A DNA stretch of 64,000 nucleotides from Mogibacterium sp. (GTDB lineage Bacteria > Bacillota > Clostridia > Peptostreptococcales > Anaerovoracaceae): contig JAFRGC010000010.1 in assembly GCA_017434025.1 (NCBI GenBank), positions 29,673 through 93,672 of the forward strand, given 5' to 3'. The notes beneath the pieces are model-generated. The model did not search any database and was not told the DNA's origin. It worked only from the letters and a program-made list of their open reading frames with translations. The position numbers and the translations under genes are program-made. Positions 49,635-58,709 of this stretch are shown piece by piece. Positions within the stretch are counted from its first letter, which is position 1, and the number at the start of each line of letters is the position of its first letter.

Positions 49635-51275
49635 ATGGGCATTGCTGTTCGGGAACTGCTTGCCAATGATTTCTTCAGGGACTTCGAAGTCATTGCCGGA
49701 AGAAAGGGAATATATAAGGAGATCCAGGGCATCACGATCCTTGATGCTCCGGATGGCTTTAAATGGACCAAGGGCAAAGAGATGATCATGTCATCGGGCT
49801 ATTCGATGATGAATGATCCTGACTGTATCTCAAGGGCTTTTGCGGAAGGAACGATACAGAAGGCTTCAGCTCTTCTGATCAAGCAGGGCAGATATCTGGA
49901 GAAGATCCCGGAAGATCTCATAACACTCTGTAATGAATACGAGCTGCCTCTGATATTAGCGCCGTTCTCTGCGACATGGATGGAAGTCGCAAGTGAGACT
50001 AATGTCGCAGTCATGAACCGCACCATCAGGAAATTCCAGGTGCCGGTCGTGGGCAGCGGCCAGGTCACCAACCAGTCGTACAAAGAGCAGAGGATCCGCA
50101 AGATCCTGCAGGCTGTCGAGAGCGAGATGAAGTTCCCGGCGCTCCTGTACGATATCGCCGAAGATAAGAGCTATTACAGCTCATCGAATTTCAGGCGCAT
50201 GACGGAGTATTATGGCCTGACTGACAGAGATTACTGGGATCCGTCACTTCCGCATACCCAGGCTACCTTGTGTGACTACATCAATATGTCCAGATACCGT
50301 CTGATCAATAATGAGGGAGGGGAAGGCCCGAGAGTATCCTGGGTCATAATCCCGATCAGAGTCCATGGGCTGACACAGGCATACTTTGTCGTGATGGAGG
50401 CGCGTGAACTCCTCGACTACTATGACGAGTTCTCGATCCGCATCGCATATCTCATGCTGCAGTCGCTGTACGAGCAGATCAGAGGCGCGCGTGACGCGGG
50501 ATATATGGGCTTCGAGAATTTCATACATTTTGCCATGAGCTGCGAGACCGGAGAGACAGGCAAAGTCATCAATCAGGCCGGAGTGCAGGGCATCTCGATG
50601 AGTACGATGTATGATCATGCTGTTATCAAAGTGCTGAACTTCTCTGCAGGGGAGAAGAGGGCAGAGATCCTGAGAGCATTCGCGGCTGTTCGCTGTTCAA
50701 GAATGGGCAAACTCGCTATACTCGGAGACAGAGAACTCCTCCTGCTGATCGAGTCAGCGCCTGGAAATCAGCGGACAGCTTCAGAGATGAAAGAACTGGT
50801 CGCTGAATTCGTAGCATCAGTGAAAGAGGTCATTCCAGGTGCGGAAATGAAGTGCGGACTCTGCAGAGAAAGCACCACACTGAGAGACATCCGCAAATGC
50901 GTCGAGAAGTGCCGCAGAGTCATAGAGATGGGCAGCGTCATCCGTCCGGATGACGATATCTGCGACTACGAGATGCTAGGTCCGCTCGCGTGGCTGGATG
51001 TTCCGGAAGATGAACTGAACGGGATGCTCGCAAAGTTCAGACCTCTTATGAGTGACGAGAGAGGCCGCGAACTGCTGCATACGCTCAAGGTGTATCTCGT
51101 GAACAATATGAACTATTCGCTGACGGCTGATCTGCTCTTCGTTCACATCAATACGATCCGCAAGAGGATCGACAGGATCATGGAGGATGAGGCTTTTGCG
51201 GGTGTAGACTGGAACAATACGGTTGAGCGTGTCAAGATGATACTGCTGCTGCAGTTCCTGGAGGCAGGAGAATAG
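49635..51275 (+). CDS. PucR-family transcriptional regulator
   Basis: 546 residues. The N-terminal ~120 residues are the PucR sensor domain (VRELLANDFFRDFEVIAGRKG, KGKEMIMSSGYSM). A central GGDEF-like/CdaR region follows, and a helix-turn-helix ends the protein (LKVYLVNNMNYSLTADLLFVHINTIRKRIDRI). PucR regulators control purine, amino-acid or aromatic catabolism. It stands between the M20 operon and the beta-eliminating lyase; which it controls is unknown. GGAGGT precedes the ATG. No ligand is visible. Confidence 0.9.
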   Translation: MGIAVRELLANDFFRDFEVIAGRKGIYKEIQGITILDAPDGFKWTKGKEMIMSSGYSMMNDPDCISRAFAEGTIQKASALLIKQGRYLEKIPEDLITLCNEYELPLILAPFSATWMEVASETNVAVMNRTIRKFQVPVVGSGQVTNQSYKEQRIRKILQAVESEMKFPALLYDIAEDKSYYSSSNFRRMTEYYGLTDRDYWDPSLPHTQATLCDYINMSRYRLINNEGGEGPRVSWVIIPIRVHGLTQAYFVVMEARELLDYYDEFSIRIAYLMLQSLYEQIRGARDAGYMGFENFIHFAMSCETGETGKVINQAGVQGISMSTMYDHAVIKVLNFSAGEKRAEILRAFAAVRCSRMGKLAILGDRELLLLIESAPGNQRTASEMKELVAEFVASVKEVIPGAEMKCGLCRESTTLRDIRKCVEKCRRVIEMGSVIRPDDDICDYEMLGPLAWLDVPEDELNGMLAKFRPLMSDERGRELLHTLKVYLVNNMNYSLTADLLFVHINTIRKRIDRIMEDEAFAGVDWNNTVERVKMILLLQFLEAGE

Positions 51276-51332
51276 ACCACCCTCAGACAAATCGATGTCT
51301 ATGCTTAAAATTACAAACAATCACGAATTTTG

Positions 51333-51361
51333 TTGTATTTCACAAAGATATATGCTAAATT
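51333..51361 (+). promoter_or_regulatory. Promoter of the tyrosine-run leader
   Basis: -35 TTGTAT (51333-51338), 17-base spacer with TGC before -10 TAAATT (51356-51361). The predicted start is about 51368, giving a leader of about 225 bases before the enzyme gene. Confidence 0.55.
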
Positions 51362-51403
51362 CTCGTTAAGTTGTTGAATATCACAAGAAACATAATAAAG
51401 CAA

Positions 51404-51478
51404 ATGAAACAGACCAGAACATACACAGCAGCATATTATTATTACTACTACCGCTCAGAGGTAGCTGTTTTGCTGTGA
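51404..51478 (+). CDS. Leader peptide with six tandem tyrosine codons
   Basis: A 24-codon frame, ATG 51404 to TGA 51476-51478. Residue 7 is Tyr and residues 11-16 are six Tyr in a row (codons 51434-51451: TAT TAT TAT TAC TAC TAC), followed by Arg-Ser. The start lacks a strong ribosome binding site, as in other leader peptides. It precedes, by about 45 bases, a strong terminator (51522-51552) and then the gene of a tyrosine phenol-lyase/tryptophanase-family enzyme. So the peptide very probably senses Tyr or tyrosyl-tRNA. ACCGCTC directly after the Tyr codons (51450-51456) is identical to the 5' arm of the terminator and could pair with its 3' arm. The sign of regulation is not settled. Confidence 0.75.
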   Translation: MKQTRTYTAAYYYYYYRSEVAVLL

Positions 51479-51521
51479 GATTCGGGATGTATTGAGATAA
51501 TCGATAACGTAGTCATGACGG

Positions 51522-51560
51522 ACCGCTCTGCAGCAGACAGCTGCGGAGCGGTTTTGCTTT
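51522..51560 (+). terminator. Attenuator terminator before the beta-eliminating lyase
   Basis: ACCGCTCTGCAGC (51522-51534) pairs with GCTGCGGAGCGGT (51540-51552), 13 bp with one wobble and loop AGACA, then TTTTGCTTT. It stands 33 bases before the ATG at 51593. Confidence 0.85.
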
Positions 51561-51592
51561 GGGACAATAGAGCAATAAGGAGGAACACTGAC

Positions 51593-53041
51593 ATGCCCGC
51601 AATTAAATTCTACGATCACGAACCAATCCCTATGGAGATGCACAAGGTCAAGATAGTGCAGCAGCTCAACCTGCTGCCGGCCGAAGAGAGACTCTCGAAG
51701 ATGAGGAAAGCCGGCTTCAACACGTTCAAACTGCACAACGGCGCTATCTTCATGGATATGCTGACCGACTCAGGCGTCAACGCTATGAGCGACAAGATGC
51801 TTGCCGGAATGATGATGCCGGACGATGCGTACGCGGGAAGCGAATCATTCTACCGTATGAGAGCCAAGCTCAGAGAGATATTCGGTATGAAGTACTGTCT
51901 GCCTGCGCATCAGGGCAGGGCGTGCGAGAACATACTGGCACTCAGATTTGTCAAGCCGGGCAGCTGCGTGATCATGAATTACCATTTCACTACAGCCAAA
52001 GCTCATATCACCAGACTCGGTGGCCGTGTCGAGGAGCTGGTCAAAGACGAAGGCCTGGTGTCGAATAGCGACCTGCCGTTCAAGGGCGATATCGATCTGG
52101 ACAAACTCGAGGCATGTATCGAGAGAGAAGGTGTTGAGAACATTGCTTTCATGAGGCTTGAAGCCGGCACCAACCTCATAGGCGGGCAGCCTGTATCGGT
52201 ACAGAACTTCAAGGATGCGTGTGCGATCGCAAGGAAACACGGGATCATCTCCGTGCTGGATGCTTCGCTGCTGCAGGACAATCTGTACTTCAACAAGACC
52301 CGTGAGGAGAAGTACAAAGATGTACCTATCCGTACGATCACCCGTGAGATCGCGGATCAGTTCGATATCATCTACTTCTCAGCGAGGAAGTTCGGATTCG
52401 CCAGAGGCGGCGGGATCATGATCAGAGACAGGGAACTCTTCCACTCGATGGAAGATATGGTCACTATGTATGAAGGGTTCCTGACTTACGGCGGAATGTC
52501 TGTACGAGAGATGGAAGCCATGACGGTCGGATTTGACGAGTCGATGGAGATGGATGTCATCTCGCAGGGTCCGCAGTTCATCCAGTATTGTGTTGACAGG
52601 CTTGATGAATATGGTGTTCCTATGATCACTCCGGGGGGAGGTCTCGGTGCGCATATCGACGCGTCAAGATTCGTTTCACACATCCCTCAGAGTGAATATC
52701 CTGCCGGCGCGCTGACCTGTGCGCTTTACCTGTGCGGCGGAATAAGAGGCATGGAGAGAGGCACTCTGTCAGAAGAGCGTAACCCTGACGGCAGCGAGCG
52801 GTTTGCCTCGATGGAGCTTGTCAGGCTGGCACTGCCAAGGCGCGTGTTCACTCTGTCACAGGTCGAATACGTCATCGACCGTGTAAAATGGGTATACGAT
52901 CACCGTCACCTGATCGGCGGACTGAGGTTCATCCATGAGCCGGCGACATTGAGATTCTTCACCGGCAAACTCGAAGCGACCTCCGACTGGCCGGAGAGGC
53001 TGGTCGCGGCATACAAAGAAGAGTTCGGCGACGATCAGTAG
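51593..53041 (+). CDS. Tyrosine phenol-lyase/tryptophanase-family beta-eliminating lyase
   Basis: 482 residues, PLP-dependent. Landmarks are LTDSGVNAMSDK, AYAGSESFY, PAHQGRACEN, GGQPVSVQNFKDAC, the PLP-Lys region IYFSARKFGFARGG, LVRLALPRRVFT and LRFFTGKL. Family members split Tyr or Trp into phenol or indole, pyruvate and ammonia. The aromatic-ring Arg of tyrosine phenol-lyase (Arg217 of the Citrobacter enzyme, in DATRCVEN) is replaced by Leu in DASLLQDN, so specificity is unclear. The leader with six Tyr codons points to tyrosine. GGAGG precedes ATG 51593. A terminator (53058-53082) follows. Confidence 0.8.
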   Translation: MPAIKFYDHEPIPMEMHKVKIVQQLNLLPAEERLSKMRKAGFNTFKLHNGAIFMDMLTDSGVNAMSDKMLAGMMMPDDAYAGSESFYRMRAKLREIFGMKYCLPAHQGRACENILALRFVKPGSCVIMNYHFTTAKAHITRLGGRVEELVKDEGLVSNSDLPFKGDIDLDKLEACIEREGVENIAFMRLEAGTNLIGGQPVSVQNFKDACAIARKHGIISVLDASLLQDNLYFNKTREEKYKDVPIRTITREIADQFDIIYFSARKFGFARGGGIMIRDRELFHSMEDMVTMYEGFLTYGGMSVREMEAMTVGFDESMEMDVISQGPQFIQYCVDRLDEYGVPMITPGGGLGAHIDASRFVSHIPQSEYPAGALTCALYLCGGIRGMERGTLSEERNPDGSERFASMELVRLALPRRVFTLSQVEYVIDRVKWVYDHRHLIGGLRFIHEPATLRFFTGKLEATSDWPERLVAAYKEEFGDDQ

Positions 53042-53057
53042 AAGGGTAAGATGCATG

Positions 53058-53082
53058 CTCCCGGAGAGATCCGGGAGTTTTT
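53058..53082 (+). terminator. Terminator after the beta-eliminating lyase
   Basis: CTCCCGGA (53058-53065), loop GAGA, TCCGGGAG (53070-53077), then TTTTTG. Confidence 0.85.
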
Positions 53083-53218
53083 GCGTGCAGCAATTATCTT
53101 AGAAACTTGAGAAACACAGGCGCACAATTATGGTAAAATCCTATATAAGGGGTATTATTGGCTTTCCGCCCCACGACATTTTCCGATCCTATCGAACCGC
53201 TAATGGAGGAGTCTTGCT

Positions 53219-54466
53219 ATGCAGACGGCACTCGGACGTAAATTCTGGATATCCATGCTGATCTTCGGCCTCATGGGGCAGGTGGCATGGGTCGTTGAGA
53301 ATATGTATTTCAACGTTTTCATATATAAGATGTTCAATGCTTCAGCCGCGGACATCTCAGCGATGGTCATGGCGAGCGCAGTCACGGCAGCGCTCACTAC
53401 GATCGTGATGGGAGCGGTCTCGGACAAAGTCGGCAAGCGCAAGGCGTTCATGAGTGTCGGCTACATGATCTGGGGCATCAGTATCATCAGTTTTGCGTAT
53501 ATCAGGAGCATCATGCTGACGATCGTGATGGACTGCGTGATGACGTATTTCGGTTCGACTGCTAATGACGCAGCGTACAACGCGTGGCTGACAGACAGAG
53601 GCGATTCGACGAACAGGGGCAAGATCGAAGGAGTCAACTCGATGATGCCGCTCGTCGCCGTGCTGGTCGTATTTGGCGGATTCATGAGTTTCAATCTTGA
53701 TGAGCACTCCGCGTGGGTGACGATCTACTATGTGATCGGTATCGCGACCACGCTGATTGGTGTGCTCGGATGGTTCATCATCGAGGATGATCCGGGGCTC
53801 AGGAAGACGGAAGAGAGCCTCGGCGAGACTCTTGCGTACAGCTTCCGGCCATCTGTCGCGAAGAGTAACCTCACTTTATATATTACTCTGCTCAACTTTG
53901 CGGTATTCGGCATTTCGATCCAGATCTTCATGCCGTACCTGATCATATACTATGAGAAGACTCTTGGATTGGATAATTACGTCCTGATCTTCGCGCCTGC
54001 TATCCTGCTCGCTGCGGTAGCCACGGTATTCTACGGCAGGCTGTACGACCGCATAGGGTTCATGAAGAGCACCATGCCGGTATGCGCCATGCTGCTGGCG
54101 GGATACGCGATCCTGTATTTCACGCACGCGCTTGCTGCGGTACAGGCGTTCATCGGTTCACTGCTGGCGATGACAGGCTATCTGGCAGGAATGTCGATCT
54201 TCGGCGCAATGATCCGAGACAATATCCCTGAAGGGAGAGCCGGGCAGTTCCAGGGCGTCAGGATCATCGGCCAGGTATTTGTTCCGGGCCTGATCGGTCC
54301 GGCGATCGGAGCCTGGGTACTGCGTGACGCAGACATGATCGTCAACAGTGACGGCACGGAATCGTTCATGCCGAACGCACAGATCTGGTCTGCTGCAGGC
54401 ATCGTGATCGTGCTGCTGGCACTGACACTGGTGCTGACGATGAGGAACGTAAGAAAAGAGGCGTGA
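53219..54466 (+). CDS. MFS transporter (GPH/SLC45-like)
   Basis: 415 residues, about 12 hydrophobic segments. GAVSDKVGKRKAFM between segments 2 and 3 is the MFS loop motif, and a second such loop, YGRLYDRIGFMKS, follows in the second half. The start MQTALGRKFWISMLIFGLMGQVAW and the ERY-less loops resemble sugar/cation symporters of the GPH group. Substrate unknown; a lyase gene precedes, so an amino acid or its product is one possibility. GGAGG stands before the ATG. Confidence 0.85.
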   Translation: MQTALGRKFWISMLIFGLMGQVAWVVENMYFNVFIYKMFNASAADISAMVMASAVTAALTTIVMGAVSDKVGKRKAFMSVGYMIWGISIISFAYIRSIMLTIVMDCVMTYFGSTANDAAYNAWLTDRGDSTNRGKIEGVNSMMPLVAVLVVFGGFMSFNLDEHSAWVTIYYVIGIATTLIGVLGWFIIEDDPGLRKTEESLGETLAYSFRPSVAKSNLTLYITLLNFAVFGISIQIFMPYLIIYYEKTLGLDNYVLIFAPAILLAAVATVFYGRLYDRIGFMKSTMPVCAMLLAGYAILYFTHALAAVQAFIGSLLAMTGYLAGMSIFGAMIRDNIPEGRAGQFQGVRIIGQVFVPGLIGPAIGAWVLRDADMIVNSDGTESFMPNAQIWSAAGIVIVLLALTLVLTMRNVRKEA

Positions 54467-54512
54467 TACTGCCGCCTCGACAGATATACCATTTTTCAGA
54501 AAGGGAATAGCT

Positions 54513-55118
54513 ATGGGAAGTGAATCTAAATACATCCGCTACAGAGAATCAGGAGAGCGCGCCAACGATTACAACATCGAGGAATATGGATCTCCGGTAA
54601 GGTCACTGTTCACATCGACCAAGATCCTGACTCTTCACCACCACATCGATATCACCGACGAGATGGGGAATGTCGTGTATGAAGTCGATACGCAGTTTCC
54701 GTCGATCCATGACAAGACTGACATCACCACCGCAGACGGCCGCCATGTCGCGCATATCGAGAGGAAGCTCCTGACCATCCACAACAGACACTATGTCTTC
54801 ATGGCTGACGGCACTTCGTTCCAGATCTCGACAGAACTCCTGCACATCATCAAGGATGTGATCAACATCGAGGAACTGGGCTGGCAGATGCGCGGCAACG
54901 TTCTCGCGCTCAATTTCCAGCTGTACGATGAAAGAGGGCAGCTGATCGCCATTATCAGCCAGAAGCTGTTCTCGATCCACGACAAATACTGTGTGGACCT
55001 CTATATGCCTGAGCATGAGGAGGTCGTAGTTGCCATACTCGTTACGCTGCAGCACATCATATGTGACAGGGAGAGCGCGAGCTCAGCAGGCGGCGGATCC
55101 TCATCGTCAGGAGAATAG
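54513..55118 (+). CDS. LURP-one-related (tubby-like) protein
   Basis: 201 residues. Tubby-like beta barrel: YRESGERANDYNIEEYG, then IDITDEMGNVVYEVDTQFPSIHD and a final amphipathic segment, with a Ser/Gly tail (SSAGGGSSSSGE). Such proteins bind membrane lipids or act at the membrane face; bacterial function unknown. GGGAA precedes the ATG. It is followed by the AlkD gene. Confidence 0.75.
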   Translation: MGSESKYIRYRESGERANDYNIEEYGSPVRSLFTSTKILTLHHHIDITDEMGNVVYEVDTQFPSIHDKTDITTADGRHVAHIERKLLTIHNRHYVFMADGTSFQISTELLHIIKDVINIEELGWQMRGNVLALNFQLYDERGQLIAIISQKLFSIHDKYCVDLYMPEHEEVVVAILVTLQHIICDRESASSAGGGSSSSGE

Positions 55119-55124
55119 AAAGAA

Positions 55125-55853
55125 ATGGACATCCGGAAAGAACTCTTTAACTTACAGGACATCAAATACCGTGACTTCCAGGCCAAACTGATCCCGACGA
55201 TGGACGCGGAGGCAATGATCGGTGTGCGCACGCCGGATCTTCGCAAGCTTGCCAAAACGCTTGTCAGAGAATCCGGGCTCAACGCGCGTGCCGGCGCAGC
55301 AGAAGCGCCACTCGCAGCTGAAGTCAGAGATTTCCTCGCAGACCTTCCACACGAATGGTTCGACGAGAATCAGCTGCACGCATTCATCATTTCGGAGATC
55401 CGGGATTATGACACGTGCATCGCGGAAGTCGAGCGGTTCCTGCCGTTCGTCGACAACTGGGCGACATGCGATCAGCTGTCGCCGAAAACGTTCAGTAAGC
55501 ACCGGGACGGTCTTCTGCCTTACATCAGGAAGTGGATCGGTTCGGAGGAGACGTACACGGTCCGGTTCGCGATCGGGATGCTGATGCAGCACTATCTGGA
55601 TGAAGATTTTGCGCCGGAGTATCCGGAGATGGTCGCCGCCGTAAAGTCGGATGAATACTATATCAACATGATGATCGCATGGTACTTCGCTACAGCGCTG
55701 GCCAAACAGTATGATGCGGTCCTGCCATATATAACCGAGTCCAGACTGGATCCATGGACTCATAACAAGACGATCCAGAAATCGGTGGAGAGCTACAGGA
55801 TCACCGATGAGCAGAAAGAACTGCTCAGGAGCTACAGAAGGAAGACCCGATAA
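55125..55853 (+). CDS. AlkD-like DNA alkylation repair protein
   Basis: 242 residues of HEAT-like repeats. Signature: GVRTPDLRKLAKTL, then LDEDFAPEYPEMV and NMMIAWYFATALAKQY, the core of DNA-alkylation-repair HEAT enzymes. AlkD removes cationic alkyl bases such as 3-methyladenine derivatives. GGAGA precedes the ATG and the gene follows the LURP-like gene by six bases; the MATE gene follows after 14. Confidence 0.9.
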   Translation: MDIRKELFNLQDIKYRDFQAKLIPTMDAEAMIGVRTPDLRKLAKTLVRESGLNARAGAAEAPLAAEVRDFLADLPHEWFDENQLHAFIISEIRDYDTCIAEVERFLPFVDNWATCDQLSPKTFSKHRDGLLPYIRKWIGSEETYTVRFAIGMLMQHYLDEDFAPEYPEMVAAVKSDEYYINMMIAWYFATALAKQYDAVLPYITESRLDPWTHNKTIQKSVESYRITDEQKELLRSYRRKTR

Positions 55854-55867
55854 ACTGTATTAAGTGA

Positions 55868-57676
55868 ATGGAAACCAATAAGCCTGAATACGTTAACAGA
55901 ATAATCAAGCCCGGTGATTCCAGCCTGCAGATCACGCGCAAGCTGATGTTCCGGCTGCTGCCGGTCCAGTTCACACTGGCGGCGGTAGGTGCGGTCAATG
56001 GTCTGGTCTCCAGCTATTTCGCCAGTAACTATGTAGGCATCGACGCGATGAGTGCCATCGGTCTGTACAGCCCTGTCAATCTGCTCATCAATGCGATAGC
56101 AGTTATGCTGGCGGGCGGATGTTCGATCATTTGCGGGAAATATCTCGGACAGAATCAGTTTGGCAAGATCCAGAACATCTTCACGATGGACCTGATGGTG
56201 ACGACTGCGATAGGTGCCACTCTCACGGTTGCTGTAGCTGTGATTGGAGCATTCAATCTGACAGCCATGTTCACGGCCGATCCTGCCATCAGACAGAGCT
56301 TCAATATCTACCTGATCGGTAAGGCGATCGGTATCGTTCCGGCGATGCTCGGTACACAGCTGGCGTCATTCCTGTCGATCGAGAGCATGGGCAAGAGGAC
56401 GATGCGCGCGAGTATCGTGTTTATTGTGGTCAATCTGGTGCTCAACTTGCTGTTCGTTCAGGTAATGAGGATGGAAGCGTTCGGTCTGGCGCTGGCGTCT
56501 TCTCTGGGAATGTGGGCGTTCTTCTCTGTTGAATTGCAGTACTTCCTGTCGAAGAAATCTCATCTCAACGTGTTCGGCGGCACTGCCGACCTGCATGAAG
56601 GGCTGGGGATCATCGCGGTTGGTTTCCCGGGAGCCGCTTCACTGCTCTACCTGACACTGAGGGGACTTATCCTCAACGAACTGCTGGATCACTATATCGG
56701 ATCAGCCGGACTCTCTGCTTTCGCAACAGCGAGCAGCCTGCTCGATGGAGTCTGGGCGCTCCAGGCAGGAATGCTGGCTGTGTCAAGGCTCCTGATCAGT
56801 ATCAGTGTCGGGGAAGAGGACAGGCAGGCGCTGATCAATATTCTGAGGGCAATGAAGAGGTATTTTATCCCGCTGATCATCGCGGTAGATATTCTGGTGA
56901 TACTGCTTGCGGTACCTCTGACCTATATCTTCTACAGAGATCCGTCACAGGAAGTCTTCGACCTGACGGTAATGTCGATCCGTATCCTGCCGCTGAGTAT
57001 GCCGCTTGCAGTATTCAACACTCACTTCTCCTGCTACTTCCAGGCCAGCGGAAGACAGGGTTACGTCAATGTCCTCGCGATACTGGATGGTGTTGTATTC
57101 GTGTCAGCGTTCGCGGCACTTCTGATCGGACCTATGGGGTATGCAGGCGTTCCTGCAGCCTCCGTGATCGGGGGGATCCTGAATATGCTGTACGTGATCG
57201 GGTACGCCTGGATCCGCAACGGGAAGCTGTCTTTCCGCACAGAGGATCTGATGGTGATTCCGGAAGGATTTGGCGTAACGGAAGACGACCGCCTGGATAT
57301 CACGATCCGCACATCAGAGGAAGCAGTAGAAGTGTCACAGAAGGTACAGGAGTTCTGCGAGAGCAAAGGCGTCGACGCGAGGCGCTCGTACTATGCGGCA
57401 CTGGCAATGGAAGAGATGGTCTGCAATATCGTTGACCACGGATTCTGCAAGGATGACAAAGATCACACTGTAGATGTGCGTGTTGTATATAAGGGTGGCA
57501 AAGTGCTGCTGCGCATCAAGGATGACTGCGTGCCGTTCAATCCTAAAGAGAGAGCGAGTGTGTTCAGCCCGGATGATGCGGGCAAGAACATCGGCATCAG
57601 AATGATATATAAGATGATGGAAGATATTGAGTACCAGTATATGCTCGGACTCAATGTTCTGACGATAAGGTTGTAA
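55868..57676 (+). CDS. MATE transporter fused to HATPase (RsbW-like) domain
   Basis: 602 residues. Residues about 20-455 are a MATE-family multidrug/cation antiporter with twelve hydrophobic segments. Residues about 470-600 are a GHKL ATP-binding domain of the anti-sigma/RsbW kind: the N-box region AMEEMVCNIVDHGF and the G-boxes in LLRIKDDCVPFNPKE and DDAGKNIGIRMI. A transporter fused to a histidine-kinase-like ATPase domain is unusual and suggests that transport and a regulatory or sensing function are joined in one membrane protein. ATG 55868; its ribosome binding site is weak (AAGTGA). Confidence 0.85.
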   Translation: METNKPEYVNRIIKPGDSSLQITRKLMFRLLPVQFTLAAVGAVNGLVSSYFASNYVGIDAMSAIGLYSPVNLLINAIAVMLAGGCSIICGKYLGQNQFGKIQNIFTMDLMVTTAIGATLTVAVAVIGAFNLTAMFTADPAIRQSFNIYLIGKAIGIVPAMLGTQLASFLSIESMGKRTMRASIVFIVVNLVLNLLFVQVMRMEAFGLALASSLGMWAFFSVELQYFLSKKSHLNVFGGTADLHEGLGIIAVGFPGAASLLYLTLRGLILNELLDHYIGSAGLSAFATASSLLDGVWALQAGMLAVSRLLISISVGEEDRQALINILRAMKRYFIPLIIAVDILVILLAVPLTYIFYRDPSQEVFDLTVMSIRILPLSMPLAVFNTHFSCYFQASGRQGYVNVLAILDGVVFVSAFAALLIGPMGYAGVPAASVIGGILNMLYVIGYAWIRNGKLSFRTEDLMVIPEGFGVTEDDRLDITIRTSEEAVEVSQKVQEFCESKGVDARRSYYAALAMEEMVCNIVDHGFCKDDKDHTVDVRVVYKGGKVLLRIKDDCVPFNPKERASVFSPDDAGKNIGIRMIYKMMEDIEYQYMLGLNVLTIRL

Positions 57677-57714
57677 CGTGATTACAATAAACTGATCAAC
57701 AGGAGGATAAAGAG

Positions 57715-57912
57715 ATGGCAACTGTAGAAGAACTGATCAACCAGTACGAGAATGACCCTGAACTCAGGAAGGAGATCGAGGAGATCCTTGCTGATGGCAA
57801 AGTGACATTCATGGAATTTATGGGTTTCGTGAAGAGCCACGATGTCAATGTTTCGATCGCTGAGCTGCCGCAGTATCTCGAGAAGGCGAAAGAGCTGGGA
57901 CTGCTCAAATAA
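57715..57912 (+). CDS. Small acidic protein of unknown function
   Basis: 65 residues, helical (ELINQYENDPELRKEIEEIL, FMGFVKSHDVNVSIAELPQYL). A distant similarity to Nif11-like leader domains in its last 35 residues is possible but not certain. GGAGG precedes ATG 57715 by 9 bases. It follows the MATE gene by 38 bases; the esterase gene follows by 24. Confidence 0.5.
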   Translation: MATVEELINQYENDPELRKEIEEILADGKVTFMEFMGFVKSHDVNVSIAELPQYLEKAKELGLLK

Positions 57913-57936
57913 TATTTAAACAGCGGGGGACTGCAG

Positions 57937-58707
57937 ATGCTGATCAAACAAGATTTCTATTTCAATTCGCTGGGAGCGAACAGACCGCTCCACATACGCA
58001 TTCCGGATCACGGCGAGCCGCCTTATCCTGTAATGTATTTCTTTGACGGACATAATCTGTTCCGGGATGAGGACGCCACTTACGGCAAGTCCTGGGGCCT
58101 TGACGAGTACTGCAGCAAGTGGGGCAAACAGCTCATCATCGTCGGGGTCGAGTGTTCTCACGAAGGCACCGGACGCATGTCGGAATATCTGCCGTACGGG
58201 TCAAACCGGGGCTGGCTGAGCAAGTACGAGCCGCTTGGTGACGCGACCATGCAGGGGATCATTTACGAGCTCAAACCATATATCGACGCGACATTCCCGA
58301 CGATCCCGTTCCGTGAATGCACGGCGATCGGCGGATCGAGCATGGGCGGGCTGATGGCGGCTTATGCTTTGGTCAAATATAACAACTACATCTCGAAGGC
58401 GGCTTGTATCTCGCCTTCGATCGGAAGTGTCAGCGGCAAACTTTGGCACGACATGAACAACACCCCGATGAGTCCGGACACGCGCATGTACCTGTCATGG
58501 GGCACGCGTGAAGGTTACGGCGGGATCAAGGACCCGGACACAGAAGACCGATCCAGCTGGCTGTACAGGACCTGCAAAGCAACGGCCAACAAAGTCATCG
58601 CCGCCGGAGGCGCAGCCCGCATGTACTGTCAGGTCGGCGGCCGCCACTGCGAGGCAGACTGGGAGAAACAGCTGGGCATATTCATGCCGTTCCTGTGGGA
58701 GGAATGA
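57937..58707 (+). CDS. Esterase-D-like alpha/beta hydrolase
   Basis: 256 residues. The G-x-S-x-G elbow is GGSSMGGLMAAY (nucleophile Ser about residue 138). MYFFDGHNLFRDEDATYG is the family's first block, and a late His lies in GRHCEADWE. This group acts on acyl esters, including iron-siderophore esters; the substrate is unknown. It overlaps the MazG gene start. Confidence 0.88.
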   Translation: MLIKQDFYFNSLGANRPLHIRIPDHGEPPYPVMYFFDGHNLFRDEDATYGKSWGLDEYCSKWGKQLIIVGVECSHEGTGRMSEYLPYGSNRGWLSKYEPLGDATMQGIIYELKPYIDATFPTIPFRECTAIGGSSMGGLMAAYALVKYNNYISKAACISPSIGSVSGKLWHDMNNTPMSPDTRMYLSWGTREGYGGIKDPDTEDRSSWLYRTCKATANKVIAAGGAARMYCQVGGRHCEADWEKQLGIFMPFLWEE

Positions 58708-58709
58708 AT

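Noticed and set aside
51404-51478. TnaC-type Trp leader peptide
   Set aside because: There is no Trp codon and no Trp-Pro stalling motif; the run is Tyr.
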